A DNA stretch of 64,000 bases, taken from assembly GCA_036186865.1 (NCBI GenBank), contig AP025054.1:19632941-19696940 (forward strand), read 5' to 3'. The DNA is from Eustoma russellianum. Its lineage: Eukaryota; Streptophyta; Magnoliopsida; Gentianales; Gentianaceae. This document shows positions 33,944 to 44,974 of this stretch, piece by piece. How positions within the stretch are numbered: position 1 is the first letter of the stretch; each line of letters begins with the position of its first letter. Under the pieces are notes generated by a model. That model did no database searches and had not been told where the DNA came from. It saw only the letters and a list, made by a program, of their open reading frames with translations. The translations under genes were made by a program, and so were the position numbers.

Positions 33944-34424
33944 GAAGGCGATTTCAAAGCGAAGCACTAACTGGCACCGAGCGTTTAACCGAGGATTAAC
34001 TTAATCTACTTAATCAACTTCAATCTTTGTAGAGTGAGCTAATGAGCGAGGAGCAAGTGGAAAATCATCAATAACAAGATACGTAGGAGAGTCAGAAAGG
34101 CGTAAGAAAATCTACTTCATCAACATAAATCGAAGTAGAGTGAGCTAGATGAGAAAGGAGCAAGTGGAAAANNNNNNNNNNAAGTCCATTCTTTAGCGCA
34201 CACCTCCGCATGCTTATCGCCTTTGTGCTAGCTTCTTGAACTCGGAATGATAACACGAGCCCTAGTCTTAGCGGAAGGCGATTTCAAAGCGAAGCACTAA
34301 CTGGCACCGAGCGTTTAACCGAGGATTAACTTAATCTACTTAATCAACTTCAATCTTTGTAGAGTGAGCTAATGAGCGAGGAGCAAGTGCAAAATCATCA
34401 ATAACAAGATAGTAGGTTTAAAAG
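33944..34424 (+). repeat. Satellite-like insert with assembly gap inside element C integrase
   Basis: 481 bp foreign to the element, with ATG repeated at both junctions (33941-33943 and 34425-34427). It contains two nearly identical 138-bp copies (33943-34081 and 34274-34411, one substitution) 331 bp apart. A shorter motif, AGAGTGAGCTA followed by GGAGCAAGTG, occurs three times (about 34031, 34137, 34362), the first two about 106 bp apart. This tandem layout resembles a satellite. It could be real or a wrong gap closure. Confidence 0.75.
34172..34181. other. Assembly gap (10 N)
   Basis: Ten undetermined bases; the true length is unknown. Confidence 0.99.
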
Positions 34425-35326
34425 ATGCCCCGTACCATTGTAAGCGATAGAGATACAAAGTTTTTAAGCCACTTCTGGCGTGTTCTGCAGAGTAGAATTG
34501 GTACTAAACTTCTTTTCTCGACAACTGCTCACCCACAAACTAATGGACAAATGGAAGTAGTCAATAGGACTTTGTCACAATTGTTTTGCGTGTCATAATT
34601 CAAAAGAACTTAAAGAATTGGGAAGATTGTTTAGCTTTCATTGAGTTTGCATACAATAGGAATGTTCATAGTGGTACTTTGCGTTCTCCTTTTGAAGTTG
34701 TTTATGGCTTTAACCCTTTATCTCCACTTGACTTAGTCCCCATTCCCATTCATGAACGTGTTAGTCTTGATAGAGAACGTAAGGCTAAACTTGTCAAAGA
34801 TTTGCATGAAAAGGTTAAGTCACAACTTGAAGCTAAAAACAAAGTGTATGCCAAAAGAGCTAACAAGAACCGTAAGGCTACTATATTTGAACCTGGAGAT
34901 CTCGTTTGGTTACACTTAAGGAAGGAAAGGTTTCCTAAGGAAAGGAAATCAAAGTTGATGCCAAGAGGCGATAGACCATTCAAAGTTGTCCAAAGACTTG
35001 GAGATAACGCATACGTCCTTGAAATTCCTGAAGAAAAGTTTGGTTCTGTCTCTAAAACTTTTAATGTTGCTGACCTTACTCCATTTAGTGTTGATCTAGA
35101 TTCGAGGTCGAATCCTTTTCAAGAGGGGGGGAATGATGAGCCCCAGCCAAGCCAAGAAGAACCAACTGCTGCGGGAGGTACGCCAATGCAAGACAAAGGC
35201 CCTATAACAAGAAGCATGGCCAATAAATTGATGCATGAAGTTGGAACCTTCCTTTACAAGCATGTTGAGGATGAACCAAGTCAAGATAGCCTACATTGGA
35301 TCCATTTGCTACAAGCTTTAACTTAG
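34425..35326 (+). pseudogene. pol: Element C integrase C-terminal part, extending into the 3' LTR
   Basis: It resumes exactly where the insert split the gene, with the second Asp in IVSDRDTKFL and the Glu in NGQMEVVNRT (Met where B has Thr). An extra T in a run near 34586 shifts the frame; from there the sequence is open to 35326. The C-terminus has GDLVWLHLRKERFP, LMPRGDRPFKVV and FNVADLTPF. It then continues across the PPT (QEGGND) for 193 bp into the 3' LTR, giving KGPITRSMANKLMHEVGTF and a stop. An LTR-encoded Pol tail is a feature I associate with CRM elements. Confidence 0.88.
35121..35133 (+). promoter_or_regulatory. Polypurine tract of element C
   Basis: AAGAGGGGGGGAA, coding for part of QEGGN in Pol, abuts the 3' LTR. 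Confidence 0.9.
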
Positions 35327-36567
35327 TTTTTGAATCATGTTGTAATATGTTAGTTAGTCTTGCGTGTATTGTTCATATTGTTGAGTGCTTAGCTTCCTTT
35401 CCTTTATAAATTGTTGTAAACTAACCAAGACATGTCCTAGTATGTTGCATATGTTGTTTGGTGTGTGTTTGAGTTGTTTTTAGGTCAAGGAAGAATGATT
35501 GAACAAAGGCCAAACGTTCAAACGCCAAGTTGAGTTGAAAGGGCAAGCTGGCAGGATGATACCTTCTTAGTATTTCAGCCATAACGCAACAACCACAACT
35601 TCAATTGACGTGATTCCAGTTGGAGGTGAAAGCTAAGAGGATAAGATACAATTTTTATGTTCATCAATTTCCCAAAAAAGGTCTGCATCAAGCTACACAA
35701 TCGTAGAAACAAGCTGGCTGCTTAGTCACTGCTTCCAAAGGTCCACATCTGCAAGCAGGTCAAATTCAAACGGACATAACTCACTCATCCCAGATCCAAA
35801 CGACGTCATTCTGATGTCTAAACACATCTACAGAGCAGGATCTACAATTATTATTTGAAGTAGAAGAGCTAAATCGGTCTGGAAGGTTATGTTATAATTC
35901 AAAACAGAAAACTGCTCAAAAACTGGACAGATTTTGGTTTTTTGACTTTTCAAGCAGCCTTTTCAACCAATCAGCTGCAAGGGGCCACTCCAACTCATCA
36001 AGGACATCCTATATAATATTCCAAAGCAAGGAGAAGCTGGTCCAATCAAAATTCAAAGGCAAAATCAACTTGCAACCAAAAGGGAGTTTCAGCCGAAAGA
36101 CAATTGCTGAAGTCATCAAAAGTTTTCCAAGTTGCACTTTGTTTAGCTTTCTTTCTTTGCTCCTATTGGACCCCTAACGTTTTGTGTCTTTCTTAGAAGT
36201 CTTTTTTAGCTTATTTAAAGTAGCTAAAAACGTTTGTAAATGGCAGAATTCCAATATACAAAAAAACAGCAACTTTGCACCAAAAACTATTTTCAGTTTT
36301 TCCATTTCAATCATTTGATTCCCTTCAAGTTTTTGAATCATAACTTGATTGTATTGCTTCTATAGCTTGGGATGGATATTGTTTGGAAGGGTTTAGGCTT
36401 GTCCAAATGAGTTGAGATCATTTGCTGAAGCTGATTCATCTTCTCGGTTGAATTCTGGATGATTAAGCTGCTTGGTGTTCTTGGAATATTCTGCATCTTC
36501 TTCCATGGTTCCAGCTGAGTTTATTGAGTTGAAGAAAGGTCCTAAATAGCTGAGTGATTGTGCATCA
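35134..36567 (+). repeat. 3' LTR of element C
   Basis: Same length and ends as the 5' LTR, followed by target copy ACTTG. TATATAAT at 36010-36017. Confidence 0.95.
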
Positions 36568-36774
36568 ACTTGTGTGACTTTATTGCATTGTTGCTTGGCT
36601 TGCGTTGCAATTTTCTTGTATCTAAGGCTAATCTTCCTTCACCATACACATGGCTAACTCTTGTATACAAAGCTGTCATCTTCCAAACCAAATCAAGCCA
36701 CAAAAATCCTAATTGTGGAGATACAAAAGCTGTTTTGTGACTTTGCACAAAACAGCCCCTAAGAGTGCCTTGAG
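36568..36774 (+). other. Leader of element G, middle part
   Basis: Sequence between C and I. It resembles the reverse complement of the H leader at about 48030-48190 (CCTTCACCATACA, CACAAAAA, CCTAATTG), which shows it is G leader and not host DNA. Confidence 0.75.
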
Positions 36775-37460
36775 TGATGCAAGCTGACAAGCGTAGGATC
36801 CACTCTTCCACCTCCAACAACCTTCCCACAAGGGTTTAGGCACAAAGAAGTAAACTTCTCCTTAGTTCTGTTGTGTAGAAATTGCCGGCTTAAGCAATAC
36901 CTTAGATTCAAGTGTGCGTTTGTAGGCAAAACCTCCAATAGGCCCTCCTAGATGGTCACTTCAACCCTTGGCAATCACCCTCAATTTGCTCAAGATTGAG
37001 AGATATTAGCCTTGAGTTTTAGTGCAAAATAAAGAAAACAAGGTTTCACCCTTTTGGGAGAGAAAACCAAAACTTAAATTTGATTGATAAAAAAATGTCG
37101 TTGTTGTTGTTCTGTGGCTAGCGGCCAATACTAAATAAAAAGGCTGAAATTTTAGCCTAAAACAATCAAAAAGAAAGATAAACTCTATCCTAAAAATTCT
37201 ATCAAAAGTTTGAAATGAGATAAATTACAAAGTCCCTAACAACTATCTTGAAAATGGCGTTTTTCTTGTCTCTCTAAGGTCAGCCAATTGTTTTCATTAA
37301 TTTGATGACTTTGGGGATCAATTTTGATGTTTGGATAAGCTTGGAGATATCTTCAAAAGGTGGTTGAGACTTTTCTTGAATTATCTTGCATTTGACTTCC
37401 AAAATTCCTTTGACTTATCTTTCAAAAATTCCTCCATCTTTATCTTCCTTTGGCGTATCA
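36775..37460 (-). repeat. 3' LTR of element I
   Basis: TGATGCAAGCTGACA to GGCGTATCA on the plus strand, matching 40213-40899 and solo copy I2. Confidence 0.94.
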
Positions 37461-37474
37461 ATCCCTCCTTCCTG
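37461..37474 (-). promoter_or_regulatory. Polypurine tract of element I
   Basis: Minus strand CAGGAAGGAGGGAT before LTR start TGATACGCC. Confidence 0.88.
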
Positions 37475-37778
37475 AAAAAGATTCGTCCCGAATCTTAGCG
37501 TGTATGCCATGAGGGATAAAGGTCCTGCAACAAAGATACAAGACACACATGTATGCACCCTTTTATCCTAAGATGTTTAGGGTGAATAAGTAATGCAATG
37601 ACAACACATGCACTTAGCAACTCACAAAAACTAATATGATCATGCATCCACAATAAGTCCTATTCTTCACATGTTTTGGATGCACTAGGATCTGATTTTC
37701 AAATTTCAGTATAACCAATAAAAGCTCATAGTTATCATGCATTTGATTCTCACACAAGGTCAGCACATGAATGTCATA

Positions 37779-38474
37779 TTATGTATCATGATTTAGTGAC
37801 AAGAATGGCGTGTTTGAAGTTGTGAGAAGTATACTTTGAAGATTTGATTCCTTTAAATCGGATTGTGTACCAAGTGGAATAAACTCCTCTTTTTCATACA
37901 AATCAGTTTCATACTCATGAATGAACATAGGATTTTCATATACAATGTTATATGAATGCAATTCAGGTGTTTCAAATAACGTGGAATCATGTTCGTCATA
38001 TTCAAATAAGAAATTGTTGAAAACATGACATTCATGCTTTTCTAAGTTATCACGCTTAAGTTCACTATCACAATCACTTGAAAGCTCACTTAAGACATCA
38101 CTTGAATAATCATTTATGGCATATGAATCAGGAGACAATGAATTACTTATGCATGGAAATTCATGAGATAAATCAGTTTGTATGGCATCCACGTCATGCT
38201 TAACATTATCAATGCATTCTAGCTCATCACAAAAGGTAGGAGTAGTAACATCTAAATCATGTAAATCAGAATGGGTTACATGCAAATCAAGCTCAACTAC
38301 TTCATTACTGTCATTAATATTCACTTCATTAGAAGTAGGGTTAGATTCATGTAAATTTTCAATTTGTTCAGCTTGTAATGCAAGTAACATTGAATGACAA
38401 ATTTTCAAGATGTGGTATGTTTCGTCAGAACGTTTTTGCATCCTTTCTAGGATTTGATCAGTGGTACGCCACAT
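37779..38474 (-). CDS. Element I novel acidic ORF (231 aa)
   Basis: Intact ORF starting MWRTTDQILERMQKRSDETY. The first 40 residues look helical (LKICHSMLLALQAEQIENL). The rest is rich in Asp, Glu, Ser and His with segments conserved in J1 (NLHESNP, VVELDLHVT, LDVTTPTFCDELECIDNV, DAIQTDLSHE, TLFETPELHS, ETDLYEKEEFIPL). No enzyme motif is seen. I chose the ATG at 38474 because the upstream part of the frame is hydrophobic leader and a splice-acceptor-like TTTTGCAG/GTTCACA sits immediately before it, as in J1 and J2. HPKH-coding segments lie downstream (near 37567 and 37690), out of frame with this ORF. It is the best-preserved member of the I/J type. Confidence 0.65.
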   Translation of the reverse strand: MWRTTDQILERMQKRSDETYHILKICHSMLLALQAEQIENLHESNPTSNEVNINDSNEVVELDLHVTHSDLHDLDVTTPTFCDELECIDNVKHDVDAIQTDLSHEFPCISNSLSPDSYAINDYSSDVLSELSSDCDSELKRDNLEKHECHVFNNFLFEYDEHDSTLFETPELHSYNIVYENPMFIHEYETDLYEKEEFIPLGTQSDLKESNLQSILLTTSNTPFLSLNHDT

Positions 38475-39116
38475 TGTGAACCTGCAAAACAGAAACAACA
38501 AAGAAAACAATATACCAAAAACAAGGGTAAATGGAAATAGAAATTTGGGCACTCGTCTAACTTTCTTTTTTGTCTCTCTTACCACCTTGTTTCTTGATCA
38601 ATCTGAGGCTAATAAATGTCAAAGAGAGCAACAAAGATAGGTGAATGCCAAGTCTCTTACAATATACCCGATATCGCAACCTAGCGCGTAGTTCAACCCG
38701 AACTTGTTCAAAACCGGATCTAACCCACACTGGACCAAAACCGGCTGTTTTGACCGAAATTTCGAGGTCCAAATGACGTCAAAACAGTCCAAAAACAGCG
38801 GCTGGACTGTGATGAAAACAGCCCTCCAAAATTGGTCCAATTTCCTCCCAACTTGTTGCTATAATAATGCAGCAAATTACAGCACCTAAAAACGCCTCAA
38901 AACAGTAGAAAACAGCTCCAAAACAGTAGAAAACAGCAGCAAAAATTCAGCAAATAAACCAGGTGTCAAAACTCGCAACTTGCACCAAAAAGGATATCAA
39001 ATCTCTCCAAAATAACTCCAACAATTGGGAAACCAACTTGAACAATTTAACTACGATTCAAAGAAGAAATGAAACCAAAAATGATGTAAAAGGCTGAATC
39101 TAAGAAAGACTAGGGG

Positions 39117-39129
39117 TTGCCGTGGGCAA
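39117..39129 (-). promoter_or_regulatory. Shared leader hairpin, copy in I
   Basis: TTGCCGTGGGCAA on the plus strand (TTGCCCACGGCAA on the element strand): 5-bp stem, 3-base loop, same flanks as in B, G, H and J. Confidence 0.6.
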
Positions 39130-40198
39130 TCTTTAGCTAATCTTAAAATTTATGCTAGTTGTTTACAATGATGTTGGATTAAGTCACAAATCAAGTGTCC
39201 AAGGTGCAAAAGGGTGACAATTAGGTTTTGTGTAATATGTATATACACGACCTTTTTTTAGTGTGAAGAAAAGTACGACCTTTAAATGTTTATGAAGGTA
39301 AAATCACTATTATCCTCATCATAAGATTTTGGTTCTTCCAGCACACTTTTACTGCTTCCTCTGTTTTTTCTGTTTTTTGGTCTCAGTATTCACCCTTCTT
39401 TTTTTTTCTGTAACCAAAAGTGGTAACAATTTAATCAAGGATAACGTCAAAGTAGTGCAAAAAAAAGGACATTTAGTTGGATTTTGTTTCTTCTGTCAAC
39501 ACAAATGCGGCTATTTGAATTCACTATCTGCAATTTTTTTTGTTTGAAGGATCTATGTTGCGTCTCCAGGAGGATTACCACAATACTCGAAGAAATAATT
39601 CTTAGCAGCCGAATAAATTAGCGGGTAGATAATAGCCGAGGGCAGAAAATTCACAAGAGGGAAATGAATATGTAACAATCCCTTTCTATGGTGCTGAGCC
39701 TTTGGTGTCTTATGTGGTAGGTGGTGCAAGGCTGAACTTGGTTATAGGGCCGTGTGTACATATTGTCAAAACAGCCTTGGAACACAATATTTTGCAACCA
39801 AAATCAAGCACAAATGCAAACAATGTCACACAGTCAAAAAATTAACTAATAGCTTCGTTAGCAACAAGATTATTGTGTGACACAGGTTGCTATATTTTAG
39901 GAAATGGACTAGCTCTTTCTAAGGCAGAATTTTATTTGTACTAAGGCAAGATTCTATGTGTTCAAGTGTGCAAAAGAATTAATAAAGCCTAATAGCATGA
40001 AATTCAAAAGAAAGTTGGATTTTTTTTGTTGCAAAGGTACGGTCTTTTTTTGGGTACGTAACTGAGACTTTTTTTGTTTTTTTAATGATAAATTTCGGCT
40101 GGATTTTTTTAATGATGATGAAAAAGATGAGAAAATTTCAGATTGAAAAAAAATTTTAAAAAATGCAGGATAGTTGGTGAAATTGAGTGACCTGTGGG

Positions 40199-40210
40199 CT
40201 CTGATACCAA
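40199..40210 (-). promoter_or_regulatory. Primer-binding site of element I
   Basis: GCTCTGATACCA is the exact reverse complement of the initiator-Met PBS, two bases from the 5' LTR. Confidence 0.9.
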
Positions 40211-40212
40211 TT

Positions 40213-40899
40213 TGATGCAAGCTGACAAGCGTAGGATCCACTCTTCCACCTCCAACAACCTTCCCACAAGGGTTTAGGCACAAAGAAGTAAACTTCTCCT
40301 TACTTCCGTTGTGTAGAAATTGCCGGCTTAAGCAATACCTTAGATTCAAGTGTGCGTTTGTAGGCAAACCTCCAATAGGCCCTCCTAGACGGTCACTCCA
40401 ACCCTTGGCAATCACCCTCAATTTGCTCAAGATTGAGAGATATTAGCCTTGATTTTTAGTGCAAAATCAAGAAAACAAGGTCTCACCCTTTTGGAAGAGA
40501 AAACCAAAACTCAAATTTGATTGATAAAAAAATGTTGTTGTTGTTGTTCTGTGGCCAGCGGCCAATACTAAATAAAAAGGCTGAAAATTTAGCCTAAAAC
40601 AATCAAAAAGAAAGATAAACTCTATCCTAAAAATTCTATCAAAAGTTTGAAATGAGATAAATTACAAAGTCCCTAAGAACTATCTTGAAAATGGCGTTTT
40701 TCTTGTCTCTCTGAGGTCAGCCGATTGTTTTCATTAATTTGATGACTTTGGAGATCAATTTTGATGTTTGGATAAGCTTGGAGATATCTTCAAAAGGTGG
40801 TTGAGACTTTATCTTAAATTATCTTGCATTTGACTTCCAAAATTCCTTTGACTTATCTTTCAAAAATTCCTCCATCTTTGTCTTCCTTTGGCCGTATCA
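40213..40899 (-). repeat. 5' LTR of element I
   Basis: 687 bp, collinear with the 3' LTR and followed by target copy TTGAG. Confidence 0.94.
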
Positions 40900-41628
40900 T
40901 TGAGCATCAAGAAAAGCCCTATTGAACCCTAAATCAAGGGCTGCACATCATGAAGAACCTATTTTTCATTGTGTTCTTGTTAAAAGAAGTCAAAAAAATC
41001 ATTCGACAGAATATCAAAAGAGCAGAGAAAAAAAGTGTACAAAAAAAGGAGAAGTGCAAGAAGAAAAATACCAAAATTGTTCTCAAATTATTTGCAAATC
41101 ATGTTCCATAAAAAACTCAACAAGGTTGTGCCCTTTGAAGCCACAAAAATACATCACCTTTTCATTGCCTTACACTTGGATACTTGATTGATGCATTTGA
41201 ATCAACAACTTGTAATTAATTTGCATAAGGCTAAGGTAAACTAAAGATTGCCCAGGGCAACCCTTGGTTTTCTTTGGCTCAGCCTTTGACGTAACTTTTG
41301 GTTTCATTTTCTTTGATTCTTAGAAGGTTAGGTGTGTTAAATTGTCTTGTTACTTGGCTTGGTACCTTTGCTCAGTGGTTTCTGAAATTGGTTGATACAT
41401 TGGAGAAACAAGGATACATTTGATCATTGGATTGTGTTAGCCATTTGAAAATCTTGCTTTGGTTGTACCTAGCTCAAGATTGGCGAAGGAAACAAAAACT
41501 GTGAGCGACTATATACGAGAGAGAAAAGAAGATACACATCGATTTTGATTTCACTAATGTAACGATGTTTCTTTTGTCTTTGTGTTAGTTTTTCCTTTCT
41601 TTGTTTTCTTGATTAATTTCAGGTTATC
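40900..41628 (+). other. Leader of element G, last part
   Basis: Purine-rich stretch (40975-41080), then the shared hairpin (41248-41260) and a long pyrimidine tract ending TTTCAG/GTTATC immediately before the ORF start. Confidence 0.75.
41248..41260 (+). promoter_or_regulatory. Shared leader hairpin, copy in G
   Basis: TTGCCCAGGGCAA, perfect 6-bp inverted repeat around one base, or a 5-bp stem with a 3-base loop. Confidence 0.62.
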
Positions 41629-43061
41629 ATGGATTCCATGGAGGATGACATTAGAGACCTCTATCGTGCAACGATAGAAGCCTTATGTCAAGCTCATTTC
41701 ACTTATGGAATTGCATACGATTTGCATGTTATGAGTGACGATTCTAGCGTTGATATTGAACATGATTCTTGATGACGATGCTAAAATTTCAATTGATACA
41801 CATGTTGTTCATGATGATAAAGTTGATGTGCCGAATAAACATGACTTGCATGATAAGATTCTTGACTTGTATGATCCTAATTTGCTTAAATCCAGTTTGC
41901 CTGAATCTGATTCCAGTGATGATGTCATTTTGCACTCTAAGGTGTACGAACCTGATAAGAAATTGCATGTTGGTTTCCATAATGATGTTGAAGTCGAACA
42001 TGACTGTGTGAAGTTCTTAGAACGTAATTTTGAAATTCGTAAGTAACTTCTAGCACAAAAAGAACATAACTTTGAGATCCTTGCGTAAGTAGAAGAACAA
42101 AAGGTACACAAATTAGACCTCTTTAATAAATTGCAAGGTCTTAGTAGACTTGTTGATGTTATCGTGGTCATATGCATGACACTAACTTACTTGCTGGAAG
42201 TGATGAGATTGAATCTAAAATTGTTTGTGCTACACATGATTTGCTTGATTTACATGCTGATTTACAAGATGATTTGAGTGACGTTTCAAGTGAGAATAAT
42301 GATTTCTTAGGTCATAAACATGATAATGTTGAGAAGCATGAATGTGTTGTCTTATAATATTCCTTTGTTTGAGTGCCTTAAAAGTGACATTCCATCCCAT
42401 GAAAATTCTATTTTGCGTCCGTATGAATCTGAAATTCCACTTGACGTTACGTTGCACACTGATTTTGAAGAGGATAATCTAAATGTTACTGATGATTTGT
42501 GCGTTGAGCATGATACTTTAAATACCTCTGGTTTGGAAGTTCTAAGGAGCGTACAAGGTATGTTGTTTATTTCACATGTTTTACATACTCTCTTTCATGC
42601 ATGATAAATCTTATATGAGGCGTTTTATACCTATCTTGTTAGTGCATCCTAAACATATTAGAAAGAGGTGCTTGTTGCTAAGTGATCATGTAGATATGTG
42701 TTATGATGTGTTGTTATTTGCATATGTCTTCATTCAATTACTTGTTCATCCTAAGCATGTTAAACTCAAATTATGCATGTTCATTACACTTTATTCTCTT
42801 AGGTTTGCGTCTTGTATATATTATGAGTCATTTGTGGAGTATCCCTCTTATTCATTTGTGTGTTTAGATTCGAGGTTGAATCCTTTTGAGGAGGGAGGGA
42901 ATGATGAGATTCAAGGAGCCCTAACTATACAAACTTCACAAACAAGGGCCTTGAATATACAAACTCCACAAACAATAAGTTTTTGCACAAATAGAAGATG
43001 TAAACTAAAGAGCTTCTTGTTCAAACATGTACAGGATAAGCCAAGGAATGTAGATGCATGA
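41629..43061 (+). pseudogene. Element G novel acidic ORF, degraded, with HPKH region and Pol-like tail
   Basis: The start MDSMEDDIRDLYRA follows TTTCAG/GTTATC. The frame ends after 47 residues (TGA 41770-41772) because of a small deletion relative to H. Recognisable pieces in other frames continue: KHDLHDKILDLYDPNLL (to 42046), LLDLHADLQDDLSDVSSEN (42241-42300), VTLHTDFEEDNLNVTDD, then the hydrophobic HPKH region (42576 onward; HPKHIRKR and HPKHVKLK). The tail DSRLNPFEEGGND crosses the PPT and ends FKHVQDKPRNVDA inside the LTR. At least three frame breaks make it a pseudogene. No known domain; related to the ORF of H. Confidence 0.65.
42888..42901 (+). promoter_or_regulatory. Polypurine tract of element G
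   Basis: GAGGAGGGAGGGAA directly before LTR start TGATGAGATTC. Confidence 0.87.
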
Positions 43062-44187
43062 TTTTTTCTATGTTCATTGAGGCCATGGTCTGATTATCCT
43101 TGAGTTTAATGCATATTATAAGATGTAAAGGTTGGTGGGAAGGCAGGATGGTCATTTCATGCGTTGTCGTCATAATATCGAGTTTAGTTGTTTGTGTTGT
43201 CATTGTTTTGGGTCTAGGATATTTTATATCATTTTTTTAATATGTGTTTATAGTGCTAATAGTTGTGTTTGAGTGTTTTCTAAGGTGACAAGGCTAAATA
43301 AAGAAAGTGGCTTGAAGAGTCCCTATTTTTCAGGAAGGCAGCCGGACACCAATCGGTATTTTGGATTCCCAGGTCGGAGTACCGATCCTAATGGGTTCAA
43401 ACCACTTGGAGATCTTAGATAACTCAATTTGGGACGATTTTCATGTTTTGCACTTTTCTTAATTCGGGCTAGAAGATGGAAGGAGAAGGTCCAGAATAGA
43501 AAGTACTGAAGTTCACTGGATGTATATCTGGTTTTTGGGAGCCCGTATCTCTGTCAAGAAGAGTCAAAATGAGGTGATTCAAAAGCCCAGATTCAAGATA
43601 ATTTTATGAGCTACAACTTTACAGAAGAGTGCAAAACCTAATTCGGCGTCTAGAAGCGGATAGAATCCAGTAACCAACAGTTTGTAATTCCAAGACGAGA
43701 ATTTAGGGATTTGAATTATGTAAACTTCTTTGATTAGCTTTGACTTATCTTTTGTGTAAATTTGATTTAGATTAATAGGTAGTTGTCTGAGGACTTTGAT
43801 TGATTAGTTAATTTTTAGGAGTAGAAAAATATAGCATTATATTATGTAAGAAAACGGCAGCATTGTGAACAGTTTTTTTGGAGAATTCAGAATTTCAGTT
43901 TCGGCAGCTTTGTTGCTTCCAAACGTGCGTTTTCCTTTGGTTTTAACAAACAAAAATCAAGGCTAGATCCAATCAAGGTTTGAGCAAGCCTAGTTGGTGA
44001 ATCATAATCCAAGGATACAGAACGACATGTTGGATTGGAAGATTTGAATTGCTCGATGTAGACGTTGTTGACTTCTCTTGTCCAAGAAGGTGGTGTTTGC
44101 GCCATTGTCCCACGCAAGGGTTGATCAAATGTGTCTTTTGGAGTTGAAAGAAGCGATCGTCAATTCCATAGATCCAAGATCGTATCA
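42902..44187 (+). repeat. 3' LTR of element G (1286 bp)
   Basis: TGATGAGATTC to GATCGTATCA, homologous to 24230-25520. Followed by GGGTA and the rest of the H LTR. Confidence 0.88.
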
Positions 44188-44320
44188 GGGTATCTAAAGG
44201 ACACTTGTAGGCTTGCCTTACACATGTTTATACAAGAAATGTCTAACTATAGGATTTCTAATTGTGCACACATTTCTTGTGTGTGTAGAATGAAATGAGA
44301 AGGCTCTTTGAGCCGCATCA
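44188..44320 (-). repeat. 3' LTR of element H, right part
   Basis: Continues the H LTR after G; matches 49621-49749. Ends GCCGCATCA at the PPT. Confidence 0.82.
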
Positions 44321-44603
44321 ATCCTTCTTCAAAAGGATTCGACCTCGAATCTAAACAATCAAATGTATAAGAGGGATACTTCAACAAAAACTCACAATAT
44401 ATACAAGACATAAACCTAAGAGAATAAAGTGTAATGAACATGCGTAATTTGAGTTTAACATGCTTAGGATGAACAATTAACTGAAGGAAGAAGCATGTAG
44501 ATAACAACACATTATAACGCATATCTACATAAACACTTAGCAACATGCACCTCTTTCTAATGTGTGTAGGATGCACTAACAAGATAGGTAGAAAACTCTT
44601 CAC
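44247..44603 (-). pseudogene. Element H HPKH region and Pol-like tail
   Basis: Continuous frame of 118 residues. It has a first motif HPTHIRKRC (Lys changed to Thr), 30 residues of mostly hydrophobic sequence, then HPKHVKLKLRMF. A Cys/Tyr-rich stretch and DSRSNPFEEG follow at the PPT, and the frame continues 74 bp into the LTR. The spacing between the two motifs is the same as in G and J0. It is probably the 3' part of the acidic ORF upstream, separated by frame lesions. No known family recognised. Confidence 0.6.
44321..44334 (-). promoter_or_regulatory. Polypurine tract of element H
   Basis: Minus strand TTTTGAAGAAGGAT, weaker than in the relatives, before LTR start TGATGCGGC. Confidence 0.7.
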
Positions 44604-44974
44604 ATAGGATTATCATGCATGAAAGAGAAAGTATGTAAAACATGAGGAGTAAACAACGTAAACGCTCCTCAGAACTTCAAAATCAGATGTATTTAAACTA
44701 TCATGCTCAACAAAGCGCAGATCAGCGCTAACATGCATATATCATCTTCAAAATCAGTTTGAAACATAACATCAAGTGGAATTTTAGATTCATACTCACT
44801 CAAATTAGAATTTTCATAGGATGAAAGGTCACTATCAACGCACTCAATTAAAGGATTTTCATAGACAACCCATTCTGCTTCTCAACGTTATCATGTTTAT
44901 GACCTAGGATATCACTATTCTCACTTGAAGTGTCACTCAAATCATCTTGCAAATCAGCATGTAAATCAAGAAAA

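Larger units (their letters stand above)
26306..36567 (+). mobile_element. Element C: full-length Ty3/gypsy retrotransposon (CRM-like)
   Basis: Complete element of 10.26 kb with 1434-bp LTRs at both ends and perfect target duplications ACTTG (26301-26305 and 36568-36572). PBS, leader, gag, protease, RT, RNase H, integrase and PPT are in gypsy order. By eye the two LTRs differ at about 32 positions (about 2.2%), so it is fairly young. Defects are one-base frameshifts near 31150 and 34586 and a 481-bp foreign insert in integrase. Confidence 0.95.
38475..40212 (-). other. Leader of element I
   Basis: Contains the shared hairpin (39117-39129) and, next to the ORF, a pyrimidine tract ending CAG. 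An open stretch near 39650-39850 (plus strand) is not matched in other elements and is unsupported as a gene. Confidence 0.7.
36775..40899 (-). mobile_element. Element I: complete non-autonomous gypsy-type retrotransposon
   Basis: 4125 bp with LTRs of 686 and 687 bp and perfect target duplications TTGAG (36770-36774 and 40900-40904). On the minus strand it has PBS, a 1.7-kb leader, one intact acidic ORF, PPT and LTR, with no gag or pol. By eye the LTRs differ at about 22 positions (about 3%). Confidence 0.94.
24100..44187 (+). mobile_element. Element G: non-autonomous gypsy-type retrotransposon, host of C and I
   Basis: The 5' LTR (24100-25520) and 3' LTR (42902-44187) are clearly the same family. 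The interior is collinear once C (26306-36567) and I (36775-40899) are removed: leader 25521-26305, 36568-36774 and 40900-41628, then the ORF region. H's LTR continues on both sides (CACCAAGTA on the left; GGGTATCTAAAG on the right, compare 49621). Target copies AAGTA and GGGTA differ at two positions, consistent with age or an imprecise end. Confidence 0.85.

Noticed and set aside
39650..39850. Open stretch in the leader of I (EYVTIPFYGAEPLVSYVV)
   Set aside because: Protein-like by eye, but no start, no match in relatives and short; could be chance.
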